From NCBI RefSeq assembly GCF_014646575.1, contig NZ_BMNN01000001.1, positions 620,001-684,000 of the forward strand: a stretch of DNA of 64,000 nt, read 5' to 3'. This DNA comes from Halopseudomonas pertucinogena. Its GTDB lineage: Bacteria > Pseudomonadota > Gammaproteobacteria > Pseudomonadales > Pseudomonadaceae. The notes under the pieces were generated by a model that saw only the letters and a list, made by a program, of their open reading frames with translations, was not told the DNA's origin and searched no databases. Positions 7,208-15,789 of the stretch are shown piece by piece. The first letter of the stretch is position 1. Each line of letters starts with the position of its first letter. Made by a program: the position numbers and the translations under genes.

Positions 7208-8374
7208 TCAGGGGCGCAGGACGACCTTGCGGCAGTCCTGTTCCTTGCGGTCGAACATGCGATAACCCTCGGCTGCCTGCTCCAGGCTCATCCGGTGGCT
7301 GATGATGATGTCCGGGTGCAGCTCGCCGCGGACGATGTGCTCCAGCAGCTTCGGCAGCAGCGGGTGCACGTGGGTCTGACCCATCTTGAAGGTCAGGCCC
7401 TTGTCGAATGCGTCACCGAACAGGAAACCGTGGATGAAACCGGCGTAGACGCCGGGCACACTGACGGTACCGCCACGGCGCACGGCCGCGATGCTCTGGC
7501 GCAGCGCCTTGCCGATGCTGCCCTCCAGACGGAGGTTCTTCAGCACCGCCTCGGTGGTGCTGCCCTTGGCTTCGAAGCCCACCGCGTCGATCACCGCATC
7601 CACACCGCGGCAACCCGGGGTCTGTTCGATGATGGCGGCTGCCGGGTCGTCGTACTGATTGAAGTTGATCGGCAGCACGCCGTAGGTACGCGCGGCGAAT
7701 TCCAGCCGGTGCTCGTCGTCGTCCACCATGAAGATGTCTTCGGCACCGAGCAGCCGGGCGCAGGCGGCGGACATCAGGCCAACCGGGCCCGCGCCGTAGA
7801 TGGCCAGACTGCTGCCCGGCCTGACGCCGGCATTGACCACCGCCTGATAACCGGTGGGCAGGATATCGGTGAGAAACAGCACCTTCTCGTCATCCAGCTC
7901 CTGGGGAAAGCGGAACGGGCCGGCGTTGGCCTTGGGTACCCGCACATATTCCGCCTGGCCGCCGGGCACACCGCCGTAGAGGTGACTGTAGCCGAACAGC
8001 GCGGCCCCCGGCGGAATCTGCTTCTTGTTGAGGATGGCACCGCGGTCGGGGTTGGTGGTTTCGCAGGCGGCATGCAGATCCATGTTGCAGAAGAAGCAGC
8101 TGCCGCAGGCGATGACGAAGGGCACCAGCACGCGCTCGCCCTTGCTGACGGCGGTGACATCCTTGCCGGTTTCCACCACCTCGCCGAGGAATTCATGGCC
8201 GAAGATGTCGCCGTGCTTCACCTGGGGGATCGAGCCCCGGTACAGGTGCAGGTCCGAACCGCAGATGGCGGTGGCGGTGACCTTCAGGATGATATCGTCA
8301 TCGGCGACGATGGTCGGATCGGGTACGGTTTCCACTCGAACGTCGTGACTGCCGTGATAGGTAAGTGCGCGCAT
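7208..8374 (-). CDS. Zinc-dependent alcohol dehydrogenase (MDR family)
   Basis: The 388-residue protein is a medium-chain dehydrogenase. The catalytic zinc motif '[10 protein letters not shown]', '[10 protein letters not shown]' and a structural zinc lobe with spaced cysteines ('[16 protein letters not shown]') are clear, as is the NAD-binding '[10 protein letters not shown]'. It is closest in feel to the glutathione-independent formaldehyde dehydrogenase-like or L-threonine-dehydrogenase-like subgroup ('[20 protein letters not shown]'). Substrate is unknown. The frame is open further upstream, but ATG 8374 has GAGAGGAT before it and gives the family N-terminus 'MRALTYHG'. It lies 17 bases before the 124-residue basic protein gene on the same strand. 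Confidence 0.85.
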   Translation of the reverse strand: MRALTYHGSHDVRVETVPDPTIVADDDIILKVTATAICGSDLHLYRGSIPQVKHGDIFGHEFLGEVVETGKDVTAVSKGERVLVPFVIACGSCFFCNMDLHAACETTNPDRGAILNKKQIPPGAALFGYSHLYGGVPGGQAEYVRVPKANAGPFRFPQELDDEKVLFLTDILPTGYQAVVNAGVRPGSSLAIYGAGPVGLMSAACARLLGAEDIFMVDDDEHRLEFAARTYGVLPINFNQYDDPAAAIIEQTPGCRGVDAVIDAVGFEAKGSTTEAVLKNLRLEGSIGKALRQSIAAVRRGGTVSVPGVYAGFIHGFLFGDAFDKGLTFKMGQTHVHPLLPKLLEHIVRGELHPDIIISHRMSLEQAAEGYRMFDRKEQDCRKVVLRP

Positions 8375-8406
8375 GCGGGATCCTCTCTGGCTGGGTCGGG
8401 TTGCGG

Positions 8407-8619
8407 TCAGGGCTGGTATCTGTGCCCCGGTTCGGAGTCGGGGTGCAGCACCGGGGTGATGCGTACATCGGTGATGCGACCGTTTGCATTCACATCCGGA
8501 TGCGCTTCGATGTGGGCCCGCGCCTGTTCCGGCGTCAGGTCGTCTCCGGTGCTGTTCACTTCGATGGTGGTCGGCTGGTCGTCGACAATGAAGCTGACAA
8601 GAAAGCGTTTCTCTCGCAT
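8407..8619 (-). CDS. Hypothetical protein, 70 residues
   Basis: I do not recognise this protein. From ATG 8619, preceded by GGGAGC, it begins '[20 protein letters not shown]' and continues with a helix rich in acidic residues and a beta-prone '[11 protein letters not shown]'. It reads like a small soluble alpha/beta protein with no cysteines and no membrane segment. It sits 32 bases upstream of the alcohol dehydrogenase gene on the same strand and divergently from ku. The ORF could extend to about 8697, but that extension has no ribosome site. Confidence 0.55.
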   Translation of the reverse strand: MREKRFLVSFIVDDQPTTIEVNSTGDDLTPEQARAHIEAHPDVNANGRITDVRITPVLHPDSEPGHRYQP

Positions 8620-8805
8620 GACAGTGCTCCCGTGCAATGGCTCGCCGGGCCGGTGGCCATATCTGATCTGACCCCCGGGCGGTGGCATTGGGTTCATTGT
8701 TTTTTGTCCGGAGCAGGGGGTCGGCGGGCCTGAACTTTTGCCGTCCGGCCCGGGTCATCCGTAGACGAGGGCAGGATCCTGTCATGTCATCGCCTGGGAG
8801 GTCTT

Positions 8806-9669
8806 ATGGCACGGGCAATCTGGAAGGGCGCGATCAGTTTCGGGCTGGTGCACATCCCGGTTTCGCTGGTATCCGCCACCACCGCCAGCGGAATCGATTT
8901 CGACTGGCTGGATGAGCGCAGCATGGACCCGGTGGGTTACAAGCGCATCAACAAGACCACCGGCGAGGAGATCGCCAGCGAGCATATCGTCAAGGGCATC
9001 GCCTACGAGAAAGGCCGCTACGTCATCATCAGCGACGAGGAGATCAAGGCGGCGCTCCCGCGGGCGACCCAGACCATCGATATCTTCGCCTTTCTCGACG
9101 CCAGCGAGATCCCGCTGCTCAACATCTACAAACCCTACTTTCTCAGTCCCGACCGGCGGGGCGAGAAGGTCTATGCCTTGCTCCGTGAAACCCTGATCAG
9201 CACCGGCAAGGTGGCGCTGGCCCATGTGGTGGTGCGCACCAAGCAGAGCCTTGCGGCGCTGATGCCGCTTGAGGACGCGCTGGCGCTGATCATGTTGCGC
9301 TGGCCATCCGAAGTACGCAGCGTTGCCTACCTTGACCTGAAGGACGAGGCGCGCAAGCCGGACCTGAGCGACAAGGAGCTGGATATGGCCAAGCGGCTGG
9401 TGGAAGACATGAGCGCTGGCTGGGAGCCGGAGGAGTACCGCAACACCTTCGAGGACCAGATCATGGCGCTGGTCGACCAGAAGGTCGACGCCGGCGAGAT
9501 CGAGGCGGTGGAGAGCGTCGAGCCGGATGAGCAGCGTCAGAGCGCCGATGTGGTCGACCTCACCGAACTGCTCAAGCGCAGCCTGGGCGGCAAGGGCAAG
9601 GGAGGCAAGGCTGGCGGCGGCAAGTCCACCAGCCAGAGCAGCAGCGGCCGCAGGAAGAAATCCGGGTGA
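8806..9669 (+). CDS. ku: Ku protein, non-homologous end joining
   Basis: The 287-residue protein is a bacterial Ku homodimer subunit that binds DNA ends and recruits LigD. The start 'MARAIWKGAISFGLVHIPV' is the family signature. Further conserved stretches include 'YKRINKTTGEEI', 'IDIFAFLDASEIPLLNI' and 'HVVVRTKQSLAALMP'. The last 40 residues form a Gly/Lys/Ser-rich basic tail, as in many Ku proteins with extended C-termini that aid DNA binding. GGGAGG precedes the ATG. ligD begins 17 bases after the stop, so the two NHEJ genes are co-transcribed. A divergent minus-strand group starts at 8619. Confidence 0.95.
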   Translation: MARAIWKGAISFGLVHIPVSLVSATTASGIDFDWLDERSMDPVGYKRINKTTGEEIASEHIVKGIAYEKGRYVIISDEEIKAALPRATQTIDIFAFLDASEIPLLNIYKPYFLSPDRRGEKVYALLRETLISTGKVALAHVVVRTKQSLAALMPLEDALALIMLRWPSEVRSVAYLDLKDEARKPDLSDKELDMAKRLVEDMSAGWEPEEYRNTFEDQIMALVDQKVDAGEIEAVESVEPDEQRQSADVVDLTELLKRSLGGKGKGGKAGGGKSTSQSSSGRRKKSG

Positions 9670-9686
9670 ACTGACAGGAGGCCACC

Positions 9687-12269
9687 GTGCCCAGACCTCT
9701 GAGCGAATACAACCGCAAGCGTGATTTCGACAAGACCCGGGAGCCACGAGGTGATGCGGCCACTGAGCGCCGCCTCGGCTCGGCGTTGCGTTTCGTCATC
9801 CAGAAACACGCCGCCCGGCGGCTGCACTACGACTTCCGCCTGGAGCTGGACGGGACCCTGGTCAGCTGGGCCGTGCCCAAGGGACCGAGCCTGGACCCGG
9901 CCGACAAGCGCCTGGCGGTGCATGTCGAGGATCACCCGCTGAGCTATGGCAGCTTCGAGGGCAGTATCCCCAAGGGGCAGTACGGCGGGGGTGATGTGAT
10001 TGTCTGGGACCATGGCATCTGGGAGCCCCACGGCGACCCGGTAAAGGACTACCGGGACGGCAAACTGAAATTCACCCTGGTCGGTGAGAAACTGTCCGGC
10101 GCCTGGACCCTGGTGCGCACCCGGCTGCCGGGCAGTGGTGACAAGGAGCAATGGCTGTTGATCAAGGAGCGCGATCAGGCGGCACGCAACAGCAGGGAGT
10201 ACGACGTGGTGGCGGAGCGCCCCGAGAGCGTGCTGTCGGATACTGCAATCGATGAGAAAACCGGCAAGCGTGTCAGGCATGATCGGGCTGGCAGGACAAA
10301 GGCAGCGGCGGAAAGGGAGCCGGCGGCCCAACCGCAGCGGCGCAGCAAGGCTGCACCGTCACGCACCGCCAGACGCGGCAAGGCATCGACCGCTTTCCCG
10401 GACATCCTGGCCCCCCAACTGGCCACTCTGGCCAGCGAGCCACCCGCCGGTAACTGGCTGTACGAGATCAAGTTTGATGGCTACCGCCTGATGATCCGCT
10501 TCGACAAGGGGGGCAAGGTCAGTCTGCTGACCCGCAACGGCCACGACTGGAGTCACCGGCTGCCCCGCCAGTGCAAGGCGCTGCGCAGCCTGAAACTGAA
10601 GAGCAGCTGGCTGGATGGCGAGCTGGTGGTTCTCAACGAGGACGGCATGCCCGATTTCCAGGCGCTGCAGAACGCCTTCGATGAGAAGCAGGATCAGCAG
10701 ATGCTGCTGTACCTGTTCGATGCACCTTTCCTGAATGGGGAGGATCTTCGCCAGCAACCCCTTGAGGCCAGGCGCGAGGCACTGGAGCAGGTGCTGCAGG
10801 GTAACGAGAGTCCGTTGCTGCGGTTTTCGGAGACCTTCGAAGCCGATTACCAGTCCATCTTCAAGAGCGCCTGCGCCATGTCGCTGGAGGGGTTGATCGG
10901 CAAGCGTGCCGGCAGCCCCTATGTGTCGCGGCGCAGCACCGACTGGATCAAGCTCAAGTGCACCCAGCGCCAGGAATTCGTGATCATCGGCTTTACCGAG
11001 CCCAAGGGCAGTCGTAAGGGGTTCGGCTCCCTGCTGCTGGGTGTCCATGATGCCGAGCAGGGACAGCTGCGCTACGCAGGGCGGGTAGGGACCGGTTTCA
11101 GTCAGGCCCGGATAACCGACCTTCACCGTCAGCTGAAGGAGCTGGTGCAGGAGAGCCCGCCGGTATCCGGCAAGGTGCCGGACGCCGGTACCGCCACCTG
11201 GGTCAGGCCGCAGAAGGTATGCGAGGTGGAGTTCGGCGAATGGACCCGCAGCGGAGTGGTGCGCCACCCGGTGTTCATCGCCCTGCGCAGCGACAAGCCG
11301 GCGGAGGATATCGTGCGCGAGGAGCCGATGTCTGCCGAGCGGGTTGAGCAGGTGATGGGGCGCAAACTGGTATCCGGCAAGGTGGCCGGCGTGCGCATCA
11401 GTAATCCGCAGCGGGTCATCGATCAGCAGAGCGGCTACACCAAGGGGGATGTGGCAAGTTTCTACGCCAGTATCTGCGAATGGATCATGCCGCATCTGAG
11501 CGGCCGCCCGGTATCGCTGCTGCGAGCCCCCGACGGAGTCGGGGGGCAGCAGTTCTTCCAGAAGCACGCCGAACGGCTGGCCATACCGCACATCCGTATT
11601 CTCGACCGCAAGCTGGATCCCGAGCACGAGCCCTACATGGAGGTGAACAACATCAGGGCGCTGGTTGGAGCGGTACAGATGGGCACCATGGAATTTCACG
11701 GCTGGGGCGCCAACAGCCGCAACCTCGATCAACCCGACCGCATCACCCTCGACCTGGACCCGGACCCCAATCTGCCATGGAAGAGCATGATCGAAGCCAC
11801 CGAACTGGTGCTGGCGGTGCTCGACGAGCTCGGCATGCAGAGCTGGCTCAAGACCAGCGGTGGTCGCGGTATACACATTGTCATTCCGCTGGCCCGGTAT
11901 GCCAACTGGGAAACCATCAAGGAGTTCAGCCGGGCCATCTCGGCCTTCATGGCCCGGCAGTTACCGGATCGCTTCACCTCCAAAATGGGACCGAAAAACC
12001 GCATCGGCAAGATCTTCATCGATTACCTGCGCAATCAGCATGGCGCCAGTACCGTTGTTGCCTATTCGGTTCGCGCGCGGCCCGGGCTGCCCGTGTCGGT
12101 GCCCATCGCCAGGGAGGAGCTGGCGGAACTGCGCGGCGCAGGGCAATGGCATGTCGGTAATCTGGAAGAGCGCCTGCAGGGGCTGCAGGAGGATCCCTGG
12201 GCAGGCTTTCACCATCGCCAGCGAATCAGGAAGGAGTGGTGGGAACAGCTGGAAGCAAAAGCCCCCTGA
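9687..12269 (+). CDS. ligD: ATP-dependent DNA ligase D (NHEJ)
   Basis: This 860-residue protein joins DNA ends with Ku. Its domain order is that of Pseudomonas LigD: an N-terminal 3'-phosphoesterase (residues about 1-190, 'HYDFRLELDGTLVSWAVPKG'), a central ATP-dependent ligase (about 230-540, adenylation motif 'EIKFDGYR' with its lysine near 260) and a C-terminal primase-like polymerase (about 555-860, 'LDLDPDPN' metal site and 'KTSGGRGIHIVIPL'). Translation starts at GTG 9687, nine bases after ACAGGAGG. Basic linkers rich in Arg, Lys and Ala separate the first two domains. It sits 17 bases after ku and looks intact. Confidence 0.96.
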   Translation: MPRPLSEYNRKRDFDKTREPRGDAATERRLGSALRFVIQKHAARRLHYDFRLELDGTLVSWAVPKGPSLDPADKRLAVHVEDHPLSYGSFEGSIPKGQYGGGDVIVWDHGIWEPHGDPVKDYRDGKLKFTLVGEKLSGAWTLVRTRLPGSGDKEQWLLIKERDQAARNSREYDVVAERPESVLSDTAIDEKTGKRVRHDRAGRTKAAAEREPAAQPQRRSKAAPSRTARRGKASTAFPDILAPQLATLASEPPAGNWLYEIKFDGYRLMIRFDKGGKVSLLTRNGHDWSHRLPRQCKALRSLKLKSSWLDGELVVLNEDGMPDFQALQNAFDEKQDQQMLLYLFDAPFLNGEDLRQQPLEARREALEQVLQGNESPLLRFSETFEADYQSIFKSACAMSLEGLIGKRAGSPYVSRRSTDWIKLKCTQRQEFVIIGFTEPKGSRKGFGSLLLGVHDAEQGQLRYAGRVGTGFSQARITDLHRQLKELVQESPPVSGKVPDAGTATWVRPQKVCEVEFGEWTRSGVVRHPVFIALRSDKPAEDIVREEPMSAERVEQVMGRKLVSGKVAGVRISNPQRVIDQQSGYTKGDVASFYASICEWIMPHLSGRPVSLLRAPDGVGGQQFFQKHAERLAIPHIRILDRKLDPEHEPYMEVNNIRALVGAVQMGTMEFHGWGANSRNLDQPDRITLDLDPDPNLPWKSMIEATELVLAVLDELGMQSWLKTSGGRGIHIVIPLARYANWETIKEFSRAISAFMARQLPDRFTSKMGPKNRIGKIFIDYLRNQHGASTVVAYSVRARPGLPVSVPIAREELAELRGAGQWHVGNLEERLQGLQEDPWAGFHHRQRIRKEWWEQLEAKAP

Positions 12270-12305
12270 CATGAGCAGAGGGCTTGAAGCTACAGGTCGG
12301 ACTGA

Positions 12306-12641
12306 TCAGTTGACGGCGGGTTTGCCGGCGATCCTTCTGCGCTCCCACAGACTGGCTGCACGGGTCTTGTACAGCCGGCCATTGCTGTAGGTCGGGAGGT
12401 TGGAAACATCGATCGTTCCGATCACCTCACGGGTTGGAGCCTGTCCCTTGGCCAACATCAGATCCAGCCGGATGCGACGGATAAGCTGATCCGCATTCTT
12501 CTGATCCTGAGGCAGAACACGCCGCAATTCCTTTCCATCAGCGGACTTCACGACGAGTACGAAGCTGCCATCCGGGCGCGGATCTGCGGAGATCTTGCAG
12601 TCGGGTAGCGCCGCGTGCCATTTGGCCAGATTGGTAAGCAT
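12306..12641 (-). CDS. Small protein, possibly DUF3509-like
   Basis: The 111-residue product is soluble, with 'DPRPDGSFVLVVKSADGKEL' and a following helix 'ADQLIRRIRLDLMLAKG'. This hairpin-then-helix pattern is reminiscent of DUF3509 proteins of Pseudomonas, of unknown function; the match is by eye only. The tail is basic. AGGAGGAACCA before the ATG at 12641 makes the start secure. It is convergent with ligD and divergent from the DUF892 gene at 12889, so it is a single-gene unit. Confidence 0.55.
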   Translation of the reverse strand: MLTNLAKWHAALPDCKISADPRPDGSFVLVVKSADGKELRRVLPQDQKNADQLIRRIRLDLMLAKGQAPTREVIGTIDVSNLPTYSNGRLYKTRAASLWERRRIAGKPAVN

Positions 12642-12888
12642 TGGTTCCTCCTGATCTGTTCGGTGGAAGGGTTGAATCTAGTACAACGAGACCGTAACGC
12701 CAGCCGGTGGTTCGATTTACCGATGAGCGGAAACCAAGTGAGATGCAACTGATGTTGCTGGGCCATTTTTTTGCTGGCACCGCTCTGAAACGCCCGTTTG
12801 ACGGGGCTGACAGTTTGATCGGAATGCCTGAACTTTGTCCGCGGTCGCATTTTCTATTCCTTACACACACTGGTAAGGAGGGTCCAAT

Positions 12889-13407
12889 ATGACTGCCACA
12901 CAGGAGCCCAGGGAAAATCTCATGAACTGGCTGCGGGATGCCCATGCGATGGAACAGCAGGCGGAAACCATGCTGACATCCCAGTCCGAACGCCTCGAGC
13001 ATTATCCAACGCTCAAGGCCCGCATCGACCAGCACATCAATGAGACCAAGGGGCAGCAGGCACGACTGGAGAGCTGCATCCAGCGGCTCGGTGGCAGCCC
13101 CTCCACACTGAAAGACGTGGGCGGGAAACTGATGGCTTTTGCCCAAGGCATGAGCGGCATGGTGATGAGTGACGAAGTGGTGAAGGGCGCGATGAGCGGC
13201 TATGTCTTCGAGCACATGGAGATCGCCTCCTGCACCATTCTCATCGCCGCGGCCAAGGCCGCAGGCGACGCCGAAACCCAGCGCATCTGCGAGGAAAATC
13301 TGCGTGAGGAAGAGGCCATGGCTCAATGGCTGTTGGAGCACCTCCCCGAGGTGACCAAGACCTTCCTCGCCCGGTCCGCTGACCCTGATGCTGAAGCGAA
13401 ACGCTGA
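12889..13407 (+). CDS. DUF892 (YciE/YciF-type) ferritin-like protein
   Basis: The 172-residue product is a predicted four-helix bundle of the DUF892 family, which in E. coli includes the stress-induced YciE and YciF. Landmarks are 'NWLRDAHAMEQQAETML', 'HYPTLKARIDQHINETKGQ', 'VFEHMEIASCTILIAAAKAA' and 'CEENLREEEAMAQWLLEHL', where Glu and His residues at ferritin-like positions suggest a metal site. Reaction unknown. A strong AAGGAGGGT site precedes the ATG. The 247-base gap upstream is non-coding and presumably carries its promoter. Confidence 0.85.
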   Translation: MTATQEPRENLMNWLRDAHAMEQQAETMLTSQSERLEHYPTLKARIDQHINETKGQQARLESCIQRLGGSPSTLKDVGGKLMAFAQGMSGMVMSDEVVKGAMSGYVFEHMEIASCTILIAAAKAAGDAETQRICEENLREEEAMAQWLLEHLPEVTKTFLARSADPDAEAKR

Positions 13408-13551
13408 TTCTGAGGCCTGTTATATCGCGTCATTTGAACAGACGAATTGGATCTATAAACGGCTTGAACAAATAGCGCGAAGGGCTGGCCTACTTATCTA
13501 GTGGGCCCGAAGTCGGACTCACTGGCGTCTAAACCCAACGGGAGATCTGAA

Positions 13552-13719
13552 ATGACAGAGCAACAACGTGGTGGTAAGGGCAACTTCGCTAATGATCCCA
13601 AGCGCGCTTCCGAAGCGGGCAAGAAGGGCGGCCAGCAAAGTGGCGGCAACTTCAAGAATGATCCGCAGCGGGCTTCCGAAGCGGGACAGAAAGGCGGGCA
13701 GAACAGCCGCCGCAGCTAA
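13552..13719 (+). CDS. KGG-repeat stress protein (first copy)
   Basis: The 55-residue protein consists of two near-repeats of the KGG or con-10-like motif, 'GNFANDPKRASEAGKKGGQ' and 'GNFKNDPQRASEAGQKGGQ', flanked by short basic ends. It is hydrophilic and probably disordered. Relatives are general-stress proteins such as E. coli YciG, abundant in stationary phase; biochemical role unknown. GGGAGA precedes ATG 13552; the longer frame upstream has no ribosome site. A second copy lies at 40491. A terminator follows. Confidence 0.85.
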   Translation: MTEQQRGGKGNFANDPKRASEAGKKGGQQSGGNFKNDPQRASEAGQKGGQNSRRS

Positions 13720-13738
13720 CTGAGGGCTGAAACTCGGA

Positions 13739-13766
13739 CCGGCGGGTAACCCGCCGGCCCCTTTTT
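13739..13766 (+). terminator. Rho-independent terminator after the KGG gene
   Basis: CCGGCGGG and CCCGCCGG pair around a TAA loop and are followed by CCCC and five T residues. Confidence 0.85.
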
Positions 13767-13858
13767 CCGGCATTGCCCGCTGAACCAGAAGAAGAAACCA
13801 AAAAACCTATCCGATCTGCCGATTTGCGCGTTTGATCCCCCCGCCTGAGGAGGCCCCC

Positions 13859-15028
13859 ATGCACGGTCTTACCGGAATTCTGGACAACAAAGGTTGCCCA
13901 TTGGAACAGCAGCGATTCACCTGGAAGGAGATGGCCAGCCGCCCCATCAGCAAGCTTGATGACGATGCCTTTACCCGAGTCAGAATCATCCTCATGAACG
14001 GTGTCGAGAATGACGCCCTGCGCCTCAAACACCACCTGGCCCGCTTCGACAAACGCCTGCAACTGCCGCTGGCGCAGATCCGCCGGGTGGAGCAACACCA
14101 GGCCACCGCGGTGAACTGGGCATTGTCCCCGGACCACTCGCCACTGGAAACCACCATCGCCTATGAGCAAGTGGCCATCGAGATCACCGCCGCCGTCGCC
14201 CAGAACGAGCCCGATCCCTACCAGGCCCAGACCTACCGCTTCGGCCTGCTCGAAGACTTCGACCACCTTTACCGCTATTCGGCCATGCTCGACCGTCTCG
14301 AGGGAAAGGACGCCAATAATATCCTGCAGGGCTACACCGATCTGGTTCCCGGGCGGCCCACCTCGGAGCACCACCGCGCACCGGAAAGCGACCTGCGGGA
14401 CAACTACGACAAGAACAATGCCGAGCTGATCACCAAGATCCACGCAGCGCTCATCACCGGCGCGGAATATCAGACCCATGACTATTACATGAACATCGGT
14501 CCGACCTTCACCGATCCGGTTGCGCGAATGCTCTATGCGGAGATCGCCTCGGTCGAAGAGCAGCACGTGACCCAGTACGAATCGCTCATGGACCCTTCGG
14601 AAAGCATCATGGAGAAGTGGCTGGTGCATGAGGCGATGGAGGTCTACATGTATCACAGCTGCGCGGCACAGGAGCCCAACCCGCGGATCAAGGCGATGTG
14701 GGAACGCTTCCTCGATTATGAACTGGGCCACCTCAATCTGGCCTGCGATCTGTTCAAGCAGATCGAGCGGCGCGAACCGGCCGAAGTGCTCGGCGGAGCG
14801 CTGCCGGACATGGTACAGATCAACAGTCAGCGCGATTTCATCCGCAAGGTGCTGGCCGAGGAAACCGACCTGCGTACCTCGGGCAACCATTTCGTACCCA
14901 AGGAGCAGGAGAGCCCGCTGTCGCTCGAATTCCGCAGGCAGCTCAATTCCGAAGGCATCGCCTCGGAAATCGTCTCTGCCGGCTATGACTGGATGCCGGG
15001 CACTGAACTGATCCGCAAATCTTCCTGA
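13859..15028 (+). CDS. Ferritin-like domain protein (389 residues)
   Basis: I recognise this only as ferritin-like. After an N-terminal region starting 'MHGLTGILDNKGCPLEQQRF', long helices carry repeated Glu/His pairs ('AEIASVEEQHVTQYESLM', 'EAMEVYMYHSCAAQEPNPRI', 'ERFLDYELGHLNLACDLF'), spaced as in di-iron bundles. No signal peptide is present. ATG 13859 follows TGAGGAGG. It is the first gene of the plus-strand run leading to glgE, 11 bases before a second ferritin-like gene. A role in iron handling or peroxide defence is inference; no enzyme activity can be named. Confidence 0.65.
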   Translation: MHGLTGILDNKGCPLEQQRFTWKEMASRPISKLDDDAFTRVRIILMNGVENDALRLKHHLARFDKRLQLPLAQIRRVEQHQATAVNWALSPDHSPLETTIAYEQVAIEITAAVAQNEPDPYQAQTYRFGLLEDFDHLYRYSAMLDRLEGKDANNILQGYTDLVPGRPTSEHHRAPESDLRDNYDKNNAELITKIHAALITGAEYQTHDYYMNIGPTFTDPVARMLYAEIASVEEQHVTQYESLMDPSESIMEKWLVHEAMEVYMYHSCAAQEPNPRIKAMWERFLDYELGHLNLACDLFKQIERREPAEVLGGALPDMVQINSQRDFIRKVLAEETDLRTSGNHFVPKEQESPLSLEFRRQLNSEGIASEIVSAGYDWMPGTELIRKSS

Positions 15029-15039
15029 GGATAATAACA

Positions 15040-15762
15040 ATGACCAAAGCAGCCAAACTCGGACACAACATGACCGGTGCCCAGATGTCGCCGGACGATA
15101 CCCAGAGCATGGTCGACTACACCGAGCGTCGTCCCGCCGACGTGCCCGGTGATGCCCAGGAACTCAAGCGCGCCCGCGAACACATGAACCGCGAAGAGGG
15201 CGACATCGGCTCGGTGCCCATCCCGGGTTCGGCCAAGGGCATGCTCAAGACCACGTTCGACAAGGTACTGGGCAACAACCCCGAGGTGCTGGTCGACAAG
15301 CTCGGCGAGCGCCTGGCCTACGAGCGCACCGGCGTACGCCTGTACGAGGCGCTGATTGCCAAGGCGCAGGCCTGCGAAAGCGGCGGTGCCGAACTGGTAC
15401 CGACACTGCAGCAGATCCGCAATGACGAGCAGGCGCACATGTTCCTGCTGATCAATGCCATCGAGACACTGGGCGCCGATCCCACTGCCATGACGCCCGG
15501 TGCGGATGTGATCGGCGTGCTCGGCTCCGGGCCGCTGAAGGTCATTACCGACCCGCGGACCAATATGGCCCAGGCGCTGAACGCGATTCTCACCATCGAA
15601 CTGGCGGATAACGCGGCCTGGGAGCTGCTGATCAAGCTCGCCGAGCAGAGCGGCCACCCGAAGATCGCCCGCAGTTTCGATGGTGCCCTGGTGGAGGAGG
15701 AGCGTCACGTGAACACCATCCGCTCCCTTCTCACCCGGGAACTGGGCTTGTCCAACCCCTGA
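15040..15762 (+). CDS. Ferritin-like domain protein (240 residues)
   Basis: The protein has an N-terminal extension of about 80 residues and then a helical bundle. Metal-type motifs are 'ERLAYERTGVRLYEALI', 'QIRNDEQAHMFLLINAIETL', 'ILTIELADNAAWELLIKLA' and 'ALVEEERHVNTIRSLL', each contributing Glu, His or both, which fits a di-iron ferritin-like fold. It is not a Dps or bacterioferritin by length or sequence. GAGGATAATAAC precedes the ATG. It follows the first ferritin-like gene by 11 bases and precedes an SDR gene by 27, so the three appear to lead the glgE operon. Confidence 0.7.
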   Translation: MTKAAKLGHNMTGAQMSPDDTQSMVDYTERRPADVPGDAQELKRAREHMNREEGDIGSVPIPGSAKGMLKTTFDKVLGNNPEVLVDKLGERLAYERTGVRLYEALIAKAQACESGGAELVPTLQQIRNDEQAHMFLLINAIETLGADPTAMTPGADVIGVLGSGPLKVITDPRTNMAQALNAILTIELADNAAWELLIKLAEQSGHPKIARSFDGALVEEERHVNTIRSLLTRELGLSNP

Positions 15763-15789
15763 GATTCGTCAGTCAGAGTGAGGTGCAGC

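Noticed and set aside
10359-11876. A 505-codon frame opposite ligD
   Set aside because: It lies wholly within the conserved ligase and polymerase coding region and has no recognisable product.
13552-13719. Repeated units in the KGG gene as a possible CRISPR or tandem DNA repeat
   Set aside because: Only two degenerate units exist and they are explained by the protein repeat; no spacers are present.
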